From the NCBI GenBank assembly GCA_033980235.1, contig CM067066.1, positions 29,190,976 to 29,254,975 on the forward strand: a DNA stretch of 64,000 bases, in the 5' to 3' direction. The notes beneath the pieces are model-generated. The model worked only from the letters and a program-made list of their open reading frames with translations, did no database searches and was not told where the DNA came from. This document shows positions 11,907-23,848 of the stretch, piece by piece. Every line of letters begins with the position of its first letter. Positions within the stretch are counted from its first letter, which is position 1. This DNA is from Diadema setosum. Its lineage: Eukaryota; Echinodermata; Echinoidea; Diadematoida; Diadematidae. Position numbers and translations under genes: made by a program.

Positions 11907-12528
11907 ATACACGCATCTCTACATTTTTTTTTTTGTCGCTGTTGTGCTAAAATGGCGTAAAATTATGCAAAATCAATGCATATGTGCACAAATCATTCAT
12001 CAAACCAGATGTTACTCTTATCGTCAAATTTGGGTTAAAACAAAATCAGGTAGGCTACAAGACCAACTCGACAGAAAAAATCTATTTATTGCACAAACAA
12101 TAGTCCTACATCACAATGATTCATTTTCTCATATACGAAATTAAAATTAAATGATAAACCAGCTGTATCAAACATGAATCTGAAAATTACACTCATCACG
12201 TTCTGTCACATATAAAATAATTCTCCCTTCGATGTGCTGGATTTACAAGGTCATGTTATATACAATATCCATTATAAGGGCTACACGAGCAAAGAGAGAA
12301 AATGCCAAAAAAAAACAAAAAAACTTACGCATTCATTTTCACTATATATAGGTCCTAAATATGATTATTATTGTGAAGTCATATCTACCCATGCGACTTA
12401 CGCCTATATTAGCCTCAACAGTTCCCATAGCTGATATGAAAGATGTCTCCATTCCAACAAAATATCAACCTTTCTATAAAGTCTGTTCTCTCTACAATTC
12501 ATTTCAACGATGAAAAGGCAAGGATGTG

Positions 12529-12535
<7 letters not shown>

Positions 12536-12582
<47 letters not shown>
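12536..12582. repeat. TA dinucleotide microsatellite
   Basis: An uninterrupted (AT)n run of about 46 bases, inside non-coding DNA. Confidence 0.95.
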
Positions 12583-13961
12583 CATATGATTATCGGAGAC
12601 ATATCTGCACTCATCTAGTAGTATACTTTTAGCCAGTTGATGGAATTTAAACATTGTAGAACTGGTATTTCTAATTTGTGACGACAACAACACCACTGCG
12701 TCAGGAAGTTAACCTAATAAATTTGAAGACTCTATAGACGCGATAGAGAGATCCACAAAAATGTCACACCTTTTCCATATTAGACATTGCAGTACAAATA
12801 AGATTGTTAGCGTGATAATTTAAAAAGAAGAAATGTTTGGTCAAAAAGCGCAGACGTTCATGCTTGTTTAAATTTTAACCTGTTCAAAACTAAATATTTT
12901 CGATTGATTGCAGATACGTGAATTAATATTGATTTCCTACAAGCATGTCTATTTATATCCATTGAATTTGTCATGATTTCTAACAGACAATAGACAAAAT
13001 GATATCAAACCATTTAGTACTCTATTATGCCTAAAACAGTTTTAAATTAAACCCGAAATTGTTCAAACATTAATGGTCTGAGATTAAAGGTAACAGGTAA
13101 ATAAAGAGAGATGCACACTTTATTTGTACTTTTACTATTAAAACATCGTCACAAAATTAACCCATTATAATTTTCAAGAGCTCATCGAAGAATTAGAGAT
13201 ATATGTACAATGGACAGATAGATAAAAAGACAATTTCAGTGATGCCTTCAGTTTCAAAACATTATTACAGCCATAATTTTCATAAGCGAAAACGACTGTT
13301 GTTTTTTTTTTTTGTAAGTACATGTAACATAAATTATTTGATAGAGAGTCTATGCAGTGTTTTACCCTGATAGATATAGTCTCTTGTACGTGCGATTGTA
13401 ACTTTACTGTTTGGTTCATTTGCTCAACTTTTCTGTAGTAGGGTCTCTTGAATAAATTCAGACAATCTAATACTTGAAAGCTGGTGGAAATGGCTATTGA
13501 ATTCAGATGAATCAAACAAAAGAAAATTGAGGATTGATGACTGTAGACGACTTTTGTGAAAACACGGAGTTCATATTTTAACGTTTTAAGATGTACTTCT
13601 TGAATTCAATTACATTTGCATCAATGAGAGGCAATTATGTATTCAAAGAAATTTCAAGGTGAGCTTCAAAAAAGAGCAAAACTGGGGTCCCTTTCATGAG
13701 ACAATCCGCTTGCAACATCATGGCTGGAAAGTGGTGGATTCTACAGGTATTTTCATTCTGCGTATTTGAAGGAATTATCAGGATGCAATATTCTATTACA
13801 TTCTGCTCGATTTATTTCACTTCACACAATCATTAAATTCTTACTACACAGATTGTCTCATTCGTAGGAGTAGCGTATAGAATTAATTTGAAAGAGATGC
13901 ATATTGAATCATAAGTTTTCTCACGATTATTTTCCAACTCTATTAATTTTCATTGTTTTCC

Positions 13962-14092
13962 TTAGCTGCTACTCGCCGCATCGACGCTCAGACTTCGCTG
14001 ATTTCGTTTGATGTCGAGTACACGAAGAATCTGATCGAGAGGGACGTGGTGAGAAGGGCTCTCCTGTTTGAAATTCAGCAAAATTTTTCCAT
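13962..14092 (-). CDS. PRXL2B: PRXL2B-like exon 5 (C-terminus and stop)
   Basis: Starts after the acceptor CCCCTTGTCAG with a split Asp codon, then GKILLNFKQESPSHHVPLD and QILRVLDI, with a serine-rich tail and TAA at 13964-13962. It aligns with the family C-terminus (VLLHF.Q.SPGD.VP...IL.VLGI). Confidence 0.9.
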
Positions 14093-17000
14093 CTGACAAG
14101 GGGCAAGGAAAAAAGAAAACAAAGATAAACAAAAACTCCCAAAATGTAATTGGGCATTATATAGTGTAACAAACATTATTATGGTTTTTAGCATGTGAAA
14201 TAAATTTGAATTTGAATTTGAATTATTAGTGTAATATAAATAATATATCAGTGCAGATTGTTCGAACTAAGTGTTCTAATATTCCTTATAAATCAACAGT
14301 TATCACGTGTAGAAAATATAATATCCAGCCTGGTCTTTCCAGTGACGTATACGTGAGGGAAAGAGGCTTATGCATAGCCCAATCCCCTCCCTCGATCCCC
14401 GGTTATGCCGAAAGGGTGTGTTGGGAGCAAGTCGGCCTTTAATTCCCTTTCCTTAACAATATTCATAGCGATTGTAACAGCATCAGCAAACTCATAATGT
14501 TGTTTTAGTTTACACAGAAGAGGAGAAGAAATAGATGAAGATGTTGAAGAAAAAGATTGAGAAGAAAAAGGAAGACAACAAAGAAGAATAGAAGAAGAAA
14601 AAATACGGTAAAGAAGGAAAATAAGATGTGCCCGTTTATCGTATTATTTGTTACTTGGAGTAAGTTTGAGTTGCCTGAACTACTATTGATTTCTATTATT
14701 GAATGTATTGTTACTGTGTATTTTTTCTACTTTGAACACAAAGTCAAACATAGAAAGACACAAAGGTGAACACACACATACACACACACACCCACACCCA
14801 AACACACATACATGAGTAAAAACATACACAAACGCACATACTTTTCTTCTTCCTTTTCTTCTCCTCTTGTCTGTTTGTATTATCATTATCGTAACTATCA
14901 CTATTGTTTTAATCATTTTTTATTTTGTCGATGTTATTATAATATTATTCTAGTTATCAAAAAAAAAAAGAGAAACTTATATCAAAACCCTTTTGACAAA
15001 TTGGAGTGGGAGGAGGAGGGGACTTTCGACGAGTGTTATTCAATGATTGGCGATGCTGCCCATCCTCCGGTACAAGCCAGGAAAAGACGATTTGTAGACA
15101 GTCAAACTTTGCTCTGTTCAAAGTATTGATTGTGTTAACGTGAACGGAATGATTACAACGTAATGAGATTAGCAATGTTTAATCACTCCGTTGATGATGT
15201 TTCACAATTAATAAGGGTGTGTCTGTGCCTGTTATGAGCGAATGTAAATGATCGTTGAAGCAGAAATACAAATATTTTACCTCTATTTCGAAGAAAAAAA
15301 AATCAAGAAAAGTATCCTGTTGAAGTAAATATTCTCCAAGAAATAAAGAATAGCAGAAATTCTGTAAGGCTTACTCATTAGGAATTCAAATCATCACACC
15401 TTTGTCGACTATGAGCGTTCCACCGATCTGAAGAGAATCTCCGGACAAGTTTCCAACGATACCTTCTTTATGCGCCTATAGGTGTAGACCAAACAAACAA
15501 ACATGCTGACGTTTGATGAATAAAGCCCTTATTTTCCAATTAAAGAGGAAAAAAATCACAATTATATAACATGAGAAATTTGGACTCAGCTGAGAGGCTT
15601 CAATGACACTAAATCCTTCGTTATGTGTTGCAGTGTGTCTACGTCTACGATAATTATGAAATACAACTGCAGCCACTAGAGATGTCCACAATGTTCCAAG
15701 CAAACTATCATTAGCCGTGCAAAGAAAAATGCTTTACGTAATACACCAATAAGGCAAGGACACGTACAGTCTTAAGAGAACTTATAGCTTTCACCTGGTG
15801 ATCCATTAGAGTTCGTATACATTTACCAAGCCAAAAACTTAGAGGATCTCTTTTTTTCTTCGTTGTTGACAGTGCCTTGTTTTGGTAATGACAAATGCAA
15901 ATGAATCAACAATACCTGCATGTCATAATTATGTAGGCTACTTGCAGCTTTATCATACCGTAAAAGACAAATAAAAGATACGAATGGCACACAAACAAGT
16001 ATACTATAATGGTAATGGTTATCATACACTGTGCATATAGATACTCAATGTATTATACGCAATAAACATAGATAAGGCATAAAGACTTCCAAGTCTTCCA
16101 TACACAAACATAATATTATAAAAGATATTAATTATTATTTTTTGAGCAAGTAATTAGGTATAATAGGAATGTGTGTGTTGTCTGCGTCATTGTAATTTGA
16201 TGTAGCCGTTATACCTCTATGAAAGTGTATGACTAAAACAGTAATTCAAACCTTTATACATTCTCCGATTTGATCCAGGTGGAATCCCCCCCCCCCTTGA
16301 AATCTTGCGATACATGGTTAAAGGGGAAATCCAGTTCAAATATAAGTTAGTCTGATAAGAAAGAGGAAGATATTTCGAGTTTAACGGTAGAATTTTGATG
16401 GAATTGGGTGAAAAATAAAGAAGTTATGAAATTTTGAAGTTTCGCTATTTTTTTAGGAAACAGTTCTTGAACAGTCATTATGAGTATTCATAATCATGGC
16501 AAAGTGAGCAGATCATCCCCTCACAACTTGCCATGTAGTTTGTACACAAAATTTTGAAATTTCCAGTTTTTCATTCAAACGCAATGATGCCCGAGGCTTA
16601 AATCCTGGTATATCCAACTGATCATTGTTCTAAAGTTATTCAACGAGGAATTACATCATGTTTCAGACTTCAATGACAGAAACATTGAATTTTAGTCATT
16701 TTTTTTTGTACACGATTGATGGAAAATTGTGAGGTTATGACATGTTAGCCTACTCATTTGCATATTCATATCCACTGTACAAGAACTGTTTTTCAGAAAT
16801 TAGCAAAACATCAAAATGTCATAACTTCCTCATTTTTCATCCGATTTCAGTCAAATTTTTATTGTTGAACTCATAAGATTTTACTCTTTTTTTTCTAATA
16901 GACAAACTTTATTCGACTGGATTTCTCCTTTAAATCAGCACACCTTAGAAATGGCGTCTACCGTCTCTGGAAGAATGAGAGCACGCATGATGTTCAGCAC

Positions 17001-19383
17001 ATTGTAGCGCTTGAACTTCAGGTCGCTGTAAGTCTTCTTGTGCATGTCAATATACAGTTCTGTGTGATAACGGGGGGAAACGGCAGAACAAGAAGACAGT
17101 TAATTGTTCATTATTCTCAAGGCTCGTTGACTAAAAATGAAATAAGGTTTGTCATTCCAAAACAAAGAATTCCGTAAGCCTAGATGATCGTTAATCCGAA
17201 AGAGGAAAATGATTGTTATTCTGAACATTTATGGCGTTCCTCCGAAGGTTTATTAGTCAGAAAATGAAAAAAAAAAAAAAGTTATTCCGAAGTAATCCGC
17301 ATATGAAACAAGATTCGTTAAACCAGAAATTTAAAAAAAAAATGCGTACTGATGAAATTCCGGAATTATGAATCTTTGAAATAACGAACCTCATTTCATT
17401 TTCAGCCTAGTATGAATCTTCAAAATAATGAACTTTTGCAATGAAGACAATATGTTTGCTTGTGCTCTGTTAAGTCTTGCTATTTAAACTTAGGTGATTG
17501 TTTCAGATAAAGCATGATCACTACCATTAAAAAACATGATTTATAGCAATAACTGACACCAAAGGCATTCTGAAGAAAAGTTATTAAGCACTGGACAATA
17601 CGCCCAAATATGAACCAAAGGACTATCATGTTCTCAAGCTATCGTCACCATCACCGTTTTATACTCAGCAATTGACCTCCACCAGGCCTATAGCAGCAGT
17701 AATAAAACTGACAGAAGCATTGGAAATACTAGTTCAATAACTAATAATGGATATTACATTTAACGATGATGTCAATATTATGAATAGCAATATTATGATA
17801 AGTTATGACGATCATTATGAATACACAGATTGCGATGTAATGTAAGTTAAAGGAGACCTCCGGATGATTTTTAAATTTTTACATTTGAACATATATAAAT
17901 TAGTTATACTGGGTACAGAGTTTTAGGATTTATAATGATTGGGATGAAAAATAAGAATGTTTTCGAAGTTTATAACAAATTGCAATGAACAAGGATGATG
18001 ACATGGCAGCCTCACCATAAGAATGCATGAGATGTGGCTCAAGGAAGCAGCACAAAAGAAGAAGGCATGCATAGATTACACACAGGTGAGCTTGCAAGCA
18101 TGCGGTATTGTAATGGAATGACACTGCTACATTTCTGAGATATGTGAGGCTCCTATGTCATCATCTGTGTTCAGTGTAATTTGTTTAAGGTTTTTGAAAG
18201 TACTGTTTCTCTGCTCAAGAACCACAATAAATTCTACAAATCTATACATGAAGCTGTTGATTTATGTACTACATGATGTGAAATTATGAAAATCGTCCGG
18301 AATGCCCCTTTAATACATCTCAAAGTCGTTCTGGGATCAACGCTGAACGGTGTCCAGTGATCGCATAATAGAATCACTACGGGGAACACACTATAGCGTG
18401 AAACACAATGGCTTCGAGTTGTTACTAAAATAATCTCTCCAACTGCTCCCCCTCCCATACCATGCATTCAGTCCTTGATATCAGCGCTGTGCCGATGACC
18501 AAACCGTCGACGTCGTCACTCACCCCCTTTCCAGTAGCCTGTGTTGAGGAACTCCTGGGCACCGAGTTCTTCGTGCCCGATCCCGACCAGGCGCACATTG
18601 GCCGAGTCGAGGAGCGGCTTCAAACTGCTCAGGTCTCGGGCGCCCATCCGACACACCGGGCAGCCAAACCGACGCATGAAGTGAATGACACAAGATGTCC
18701 CTCCTTCCCATAGCGTCGACAGCTTCACCGTCTGAGCATTCAAAGATATAATGACACTGTGAACATGATAAACACTCTAGATGGAAAACAGTGTGATATC
18801 ACTCTTTAACACAAAATACGATAACAGCAGTCACGAAGAGAGAGAGAGAGAAAAGGGGGGGGGGGGCGGGGAGCGAACGAATACAATGTACAATATAGTG
18901 TCGAAAACATCTACCCGACATGAAGAAACAATGCTATTTGGCTGGAAAGAATCGCGTTAATGTTATCGCTATCATTATGATCAACCCAAATTCAGTGGTA
19001 GATGAAGTATTACAATCGTTAATGTGATCCTGATATCATGATTACATTTTGTAACGTAGTCATTACTGCCACTGCTATCACGTGATTTTTAATAGGCCTA
19101 TTTGCTGCAATGTGAGTTCTTCAGAATTATTTGATATCAACTTCAACGACAAAAAACAACAACAAACAAACATATATCTTGTCACGAGTAGCATTAGCGA
19201 TAATTTTTTTCCTGTATCATTTCAAATTTTCTCGACAACGAAATCGGTAAACAATAAATCGGCCTAGAACTTCGGTAATGAAGGAAACGAGGCTAAATGG
19301 CGACAATGGATGTATGGGCGACTCACCTCGTCGGTACGCACGTTTTTGATGAGATTGTTTGCTATTTTGCTGGATGTCTCCAT
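13962..19383 (-). CDS. PRXL2B: PRXL2B-like prostamide/prostaglandin F synthase, five coding exons, complete
   Basis: Joining exons 19327-19383, 18524-18731, 16944-17059, 15400-15475 and 13962-14092 (minus strand) gives 588 bases, 195 residues and a stop. The length is almost that of the human protein (about 198). All junctions use GT-AG and the phases fit. The family is a thioredoxin-fold, peroxiredoxin-like FAM213 group; PRXL2B reduces prostaglandin H2 or prostamide H2 to the F2-alpha form using thioredoxin/NADPH, in the cytosol. The active-site motif RRFGCPVCR (Cys43, Cys46) is in exon 2. GELYID...FKRYN (exons 2-3), GIVGNLSGD (exon 4) and VPLDQILRVL (exon 5) align along the whole family. 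Start: METSSKIANNLIKNV matches the family N-terminus in place. PRXL2A/C paralogues are alternatives, but the pattern fits PRXL2B best. Introns carry two foldback MITEs. Confidence 0.92.
14093..15399 (-). other. PRXL2B-like intron 4
   Basis: Intron between exons 4 and 5. It contains a purine-rich GAAGAA stretch at 14517-14620, a CA-rich microsatellite at 14770-14830 and the TTGAAT tail noted separately. No coding sequence is seen. Confidence 0.8.
14175..14225 (+). repeat. Possible LINE/SINE 3' tail (TTGAAT tandem)
   Basis: AAATAAATTTGAATTTGAATTTGAA at the right end of a weakly defined stretch resembles the short tandem tails of the LINEs in this window, in plus orientation. No coding remnant was identified upstream, so the assignment is tentative. 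It lies in intron 4 of the PRXL2B-like gene. Confidence 0.3.
15400..15475 (-). CDS. PRXL2B: PRXL2B-like exon 4
   Basis: 76 bases, acceptor CACCTATAG, donor GTGTGA, phase 0 in and phase 1 out. It encodes AHKEGIVGNLSGDSLQ and GGTLIVDK, matching the family block GIQGNLSGD..QSGG.LVV. Confidence 0.9.
16318..16933. mobile_element. TTAA-flanked foldback MITE (copy A), PRXL2B intron 3
   Basis: TTAA at both ends (16318-16321, 16930-16933). The left end AGGGGAAATCCAGT pairs with the right end, reverse-complemented AGGAGAAATCCAGT. The symmetry continues inward: the left GAAATTTTGAAG / TTTTTAGGAAACAGTTCTTG is mirrored by CAAGAACTGTTTTTCAGAAA / CATCAAAATGTC on the right. There is no coding capacity. The TTAA duplication is the signature of piggyBac-type transposition. 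Confidence 0.8.
16944..17059 (-). CDS. PRXL2B: PRXL2B-like exon 3
   Basis: 116 bases after the acceptor ATCACACAG. It completes GELYIDMHKKTYSDL and LKFKRYNVLNIMRA and ends in AISK at the donor GTGTGC (phase 0). The donor lies only 4 bases from the TTAA target site of a foldback MITE in the next intron. Confidence 0.92.
17120..17440. repeat. Diverged copy of the TTCCGAA/TTCGTTA repeat element
   Basis: Fragments such as ATTCCGTAAGCC, CCTCCGAAGGTTTATTAGTC, GTTATTCCGAAG and GAAATAACGAACCTCATTTC recur. These resemble the unit of the inverted-array element at 53503-53931. The order is degenerate and no ends are clear. It lies in intron 2 of the PRXL2B-like gene. Confidence 0.5.
17847..18313. mobile_element. 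TTAA-flanked foldback MITE (copy B), PRXL2B intron 2
   Basis: TTAA duplicates at 17847-17850 and 18310-18313. The left end AGGAGACCTCCGGATGATTT and the right end, reverse-complemented AGGGGCATTCCGGACGATTT, form the inverted ends. Inner parts are less symmetrical. The body sequence is unlike copy A, but the ends obey the same rule. Confidence 0.75.
18524..18731 (-). CDS. PRXL2B: PRXL2B-like exon 2 with CPVC active site
   Basis: 208 bases after the acceptor ATGCTCAG and before the donor GTGAGT, ending in phase 1. It encodes TVKLSTLWEG, the redox motif FGCPVCR, ARDLSSL and VRLVGIGHEELGAQEF. This is the thioredoxin-fold core. Confidence 0.92.
18838..18872. repeat. GA and poly-G low-complexity run
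   Basis: (GA)n followed by a run of G inside intron 1 of the PRXL2B-like gene. Confidence 0.9.
19327..19383 (-). CDS. PRXL2B: PRXL2B-like exon 1 (start codon, 19 codons)
   Basis: ATG at 19383-19381 opens METSSKIANNLIKNVRTDE and ends exactly at a GTGAGT donor (19326-19321), phase 0. Longer open frames on this strand are out of frame with exon 2. Confidence 0.85.
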
Positions 19384-21703
19384 CACTGATTCGCCGATGA
19401 TCTACGGTTCCCTTCGCACTAAAAGGTCTCGAATATTCGCCACGATACCTACTCAATAATCCGCGGTCTACGGCGGCCTTCATGCAGTATGGAGCTCTCT
19501 GTGCCGAACAGCTCTTATACTAAAAGCATTTTCCCACAAGTTGTTAATTCACATGAAAGCGAGGCGACAGCTTTTAACTCCGTCGTGAAATTAGCGTTAC
19601 GAAATCCACGAAAAGTAGGCGGGATTTCGTGTGCAACATATTCTTAGTACGGAATGCATTGTCACCGAACTTGCGCACGCATTTATGGTTGACAGCATAC
19701 AATGTATCCAGTAATATTATGCGGTGAGGTATTAAAAAAAAAATGCTGCCATGTTCTAACATACAAAGTATTATATAATCAAAGACTTAAACGTAGTTAA
19801 TGAATGTGCATCTTACCGCAATATCAAGATAAATAAAATTTGCGGGTGATGAATGTATATTTATTTCGGCAGTAAACTACGACATTTCACTCAGTATGTG
19901 ATGTGTGGTCACTTTTATTCATCAATTCAAGCTTTTGTTGCATCCTTCGCAACGAAACTAAAACAACTGGGGCATGACGGAGCTCTGGAGATCAGATTAG
20001 AAACTAGAGAGAAGATAGCAGATGACGGTCAAATCATGGGACCGAGGGGATGTATGGTATAATCGACTGGGGAGAAATCATTGGACGCCATTAGCTCCGC
20101 TGCGAATCTAGCTGCTTATCGAATTGGTTACAACGTTATTACCATTAGCGCGTCTATTATTTACGTAATAATAGGTCATTTTGATGAGCGCGCAGTTGGT
20201 TCTCACTATGCGACGCCTGTCAGTCTACAGCCGGTGTATGGCAACCACCACCACGCCTGCCGTCAGCAGACAACAATATTAGCCAAAAGTATTAAAGCTA
20301 CACAGTTAGCGTGAATACTGAGTAGCCTTTTGCAGTGATATCATGGCATTTTCAGTGTTAGAAGACCACGTAGATGAAGCAAAATGAAGAAAAAGAAATG
20401 CAAAAAACATCGCGGCGGTGGCAAATTGAGGTTCACGTCAGGGGAAAGGAAAAGTAGGACAAATTCGGCCACAGCACATTTCCGCCACAATATCACCAAA
20501 CTATGTTCGTGCGTTGGTAAGTGCATGAACTACTTAATAATGCTGAGAAATTACCTGCATGCATGTCCAAACCAAATGGCTAGCACGGAACTACTCATAC
20601 TTTGCTCGAATTTTTATCAAACAAGCTTTCTCCTTATCCCTGTTTACATTTTCTCATTTTATATTGTATGAACTAGGCCCTCTACCTGTAAACCATTTTT
20701 TCATTTAGACTGCTAGATTTTAGCTGTTAGTAACATACACAAATTTGACTTTCATGTTCATTTATATGCTCTTCATCTAAATTTTTCCAACTCTTTACTT
20801 ACGGTTTATGTAGTATTCAAAGCGCTTGGAGCAAATCCAAGACAATGAAAACGATTCGTAGCTGAAATGATGATGATGAAGAACAAAAAGACTGACTAGC
20901 TTTCACATCTTTGCGTAACCCTTGATTTATTTACACACTTACAAGACACGGGTTGTTGTGTAAGAGGGTGGAGAGTGGAAGAAGTTGTCGATGGTAATTT
21001 GTGTCATTTTGTCTCTGCAATTTGTCTCTAAACATACAGGCAACCAAAAAACGACGAACCCCAGTTCGAGCAGTCAGGACGATAACACGCCAGAGAGTCT
21101 TTTTGAACAGGATATACATGATACGTACGTAGCTCACAAGGAGCACTACACTTTATAAGACAGTGTTTTAATGTTACCAAATGATTACAGCGTTTATAAG
21201 CAGTGTTTTCACCATCATAAATATATTACTTTTCACCATCATAAATATATTACTTTTGTAGGCTTATTTATTCAGTATTATTTCTGCAATGAATCGAGAC
21301 AAATATTTAGGTACTGATCCAAGCATTGCACTTTGATATCTTTCTCTTGGTAGCGTTTAAAAGGGATATTATTCCTTATGTCGACGGGGTTACTATACTC
21401 GGTGGTTACAAATCTCATTAGTTGGGGACATGTAAAAATCATCGGAACAAAATACAAGCAACATGCTGGAAATTATTGACAGCGAGAGTTACGTACACTC
21501 TGTTAACATCGGCAATTGATTACCTACAATTCAATGGCGTAATGTGGCAATCCTGGAAGGGTTTATTAGAATCTTTGTGCTCATTGCCATCATGTTGGGT
21601 AGCTCCAGCACACTCATTTGTCTTTTGAATCCCTTGTTAATCATCTATCGTGTTGAAGCAATCAAGTCTTCTGTTTCACTATAGAATTTTCTCCAAACAT
21701 TTC
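19384..21703. other. Region upstream of PRXL2B-like gene; 5' UTR/promoter side, no other gene seen
   Basis: The first few hundred bases presumably hold the 5' UTR and promoter of the minus-strand gene; 19384-19500 is relatively CpG-rich. 19900-20300 is also mixed in composition but has no supported exon. A direct duplication of 26 bp (TTTTCACCATCATAAATATATTAC) lies at about 21206-21256. Confidence 0.4.
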
Positions 21704-22040
21704 AACCCCGTCTCTCCGATCCATCCTTCTTCGTATAGCTACATATTTTGTAAAACAACCTTACCAGTCCTTTCTCCTCTCTAGTGCATTCTCTCTTCTT
21801 CCTCCCTTCTCTCGTTTTCTTTAAAATATATCGTTTGAACCATTATCATCATTGCTTATTAATCCTGAATAACCCCGTCTCTCCGATCTATCCTTCTTCG
21901 TATGACTACATACTTTGTGAAACGATCTTATCAGTCCTTTCGCTTCTGTTGTGTATTCTCACTCTCTCTTTCTCTCCTCTCTTTTCTGGTTTTCTTAAAG
22001 TGATATTGCTTGAACCATTTTCATTATAGCATACTATCCT
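21704..22040. repeat. Two-copy tandem duplication, period 167 bp
   Basis: The segment starting AACCCCGTCTCTCCGAT at 21704 is repeated at 21871. Landmarks repeat in order in both copies: CTTCTTCGTAT, ACTACATA-type, CAGTCCTTTC and TTGAACCATT. The copies differ at scattered positions, so the duplication is not recent. It is pyrimidine-rich and non-coding. Confidence 0.85.
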
Positions 22041-22776
22041 GAATGCTGTATAGTTGTAAATGACTTACACATCCAAGACCTAATCAAATCTGTTTATTTT
22101 ATCTCATTTTGTTATTTCATAATTTATCATCATTATTGCAGTTATGTTTTTGTTTGTTTGTGAGTTTGTTTATCTGTTTGGTTTTTTTTTTTTTTTTTTT
22201 TGCTGGTTGGTTGGTTTTTGGTCATGTGTTCGTCAGTTCCTATGTCAAAAGAGAAGTAAAAGAAAAACTGACCTGTCCCGAATTTCAGCGTTTACAGAGA
22301 GCGCACCGCGGTGTGCTTACAATCCCGTACTTCGGTCGAATCTTCGTCACTCTCTCACGATGAAATCCCTTGCTGCACAAGTGTGACCGCCGACATTCAC
22401 CAAACCAAGTGAGAACTCAAAGCTTCATCGATGTAATTATAAGAGTCAACAAATGACCAACGTCATTAGTTATTTACTGTAAAAGAATATGGACAGGCCG
22501 TGTGATTGACCGCGCAGCAAATATAACGAGCAAGAAACAAAATTGCTAACGTAATCCTGTTTCGCAACTCCGACGCGTTAAACACTGTTAAAACCTGTAA
22601 TATTTTTCCATTACTTGGGCAAAGGAAACTGGCACTGTAAATCTTAATTGATGGTTGCTGTGGGGACGTGTGTTCCCCCACAGTATCATCGGCGGAGTCC
22701 AGTTGAGAAGAAACAAACATAGCTATGTCAACATCAGTTCATGGAAATTAAACATAATGACAAAGACGGAAGAGCC
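22041..22776. other. Non-coding stretch
   Basis: Contains a T-run at 22180-22201. Minus-strand open segments near 22250-22400 and 22466-22720 have no recognisable domain and no clear exon structure. Confidence 0.35.
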
Positions 22777-23161
22777 TTAAAGGGATCGTACATTTTTGGT
22801 TGAGACCTAATTTCAGGTTTCTAACATTTTTTGGTAAAATAATGAGAAACATCTTATGAAATATGAAAGAGCATGTAATTCTATGAGGAATTCAACATTT
22901 ATTTGATAAAAATTGGTTTTGAAATGGCTGAGATATTAAAAAGAGCGATTCTAATAAAGTGTGGGACCCACACTTTATTACAATCATTTTGTTTTACTTT
23001 GTTTTTGGATGTTTCAGTCATTCCAAACCCGATTTTCATCAAACAAACTTTGAATTCCTCTTAAAATGGTATGCCCTGTATATCATAAGTGTTTTCTTGA
23101 TATCTCGCAAAAAGTTAAAAGCACAATTCTCATCTCAACCAATACTGTACCATCCCTTTAA
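22777..23161. mobile_element. TTAA-flanked foldback MITE (copy C)
   Basis: TTAA at 22777-22780 and 23158-23161. The left end AGGGATCGTACATTTTTGGT and the right end, reverse-complemented AGGGATGGTACAGTATTGGT, are inverted repeats. The centre is a perfect short palindrome, AAAGTGTGGGACCCACACTTT. Most of the 377-bp body can fold on itself. It is the same family as copy E (41272-41699): both share GAGAAACAT, AAAATTGGTTT, GAAATGGCTGAGATAT and GTGGGACCCAC. Confidence 0.85.
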
Positions 23162-23814
23162 CACTCCCAAGTCATCAACTGTTGACCCATTAGGCGAATA
23201 AACACACTTTTGTGGCTTAGTATTTTATTTCTTCGTTTACTAGTAATTACAATTTTTATTGTTCATCGTTGGTGTTCATTCGGAAGGAAAACATTTCTCT
23301 TTACCTTTTGTTTGTTTCGGTTGCAGATGTTAAGAGGCTGGTAATTTCAAAATTTACATGCAATTCTTCAATTAGCAACACCTTTTGAAAAGTTATGGAT
23401 GCTGTTTCTCTTTCAGATTGGCATCTTTTATTTTCTATAATGTCTTTGTGATCCGTTGGAAGTTCATGCACTTCACCAGTTTCTTCTTTTCTTTCTCCAA
23501 TACACTGTAAAGATATGCTGTAAGATTCAAAGTTGCAAATTTGAATAGGACAAGATGACAACTCTTACTCTGGTACCGGGTATCATGTAGATGTATTAAC
23601 AATAATGTGTATGTGCCTTTTACATGTTTACAGAGGCATTTATTTATCTTACTGTGAGATTATAGTGGATCGTGTTGTTTTAAATCTCGGAAGGAATTGG
23701 ATGCGTTAGTTCACGACTTTCTCAAATATGCCAGCAAGTAATTAAACCCGTCTTATGTCTTTCAACTATGTAAGGAAGTATATATATTTTATATCTATGT
23801 AGATGTAAATATGC

Positions 23815-23848
<34 letters not shown>

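Larger units (their letters stand above)
9746..13961. other. Intergenic region downstream of PRXL2B-like gene, no gene seen
   Basis: AT-rich DNA with A- or C/A-runs at 10420-10500, an AC microsatellite at about 11870-11900 and a TA array at 12536-12580. A hairpin lies at 10102-10142. Open frames here are short, low-complexity and lack recognisable domains. The right end may include the 3' UTR of the minus-strand gene whose stop is at 13962. Confidence 0.4.
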
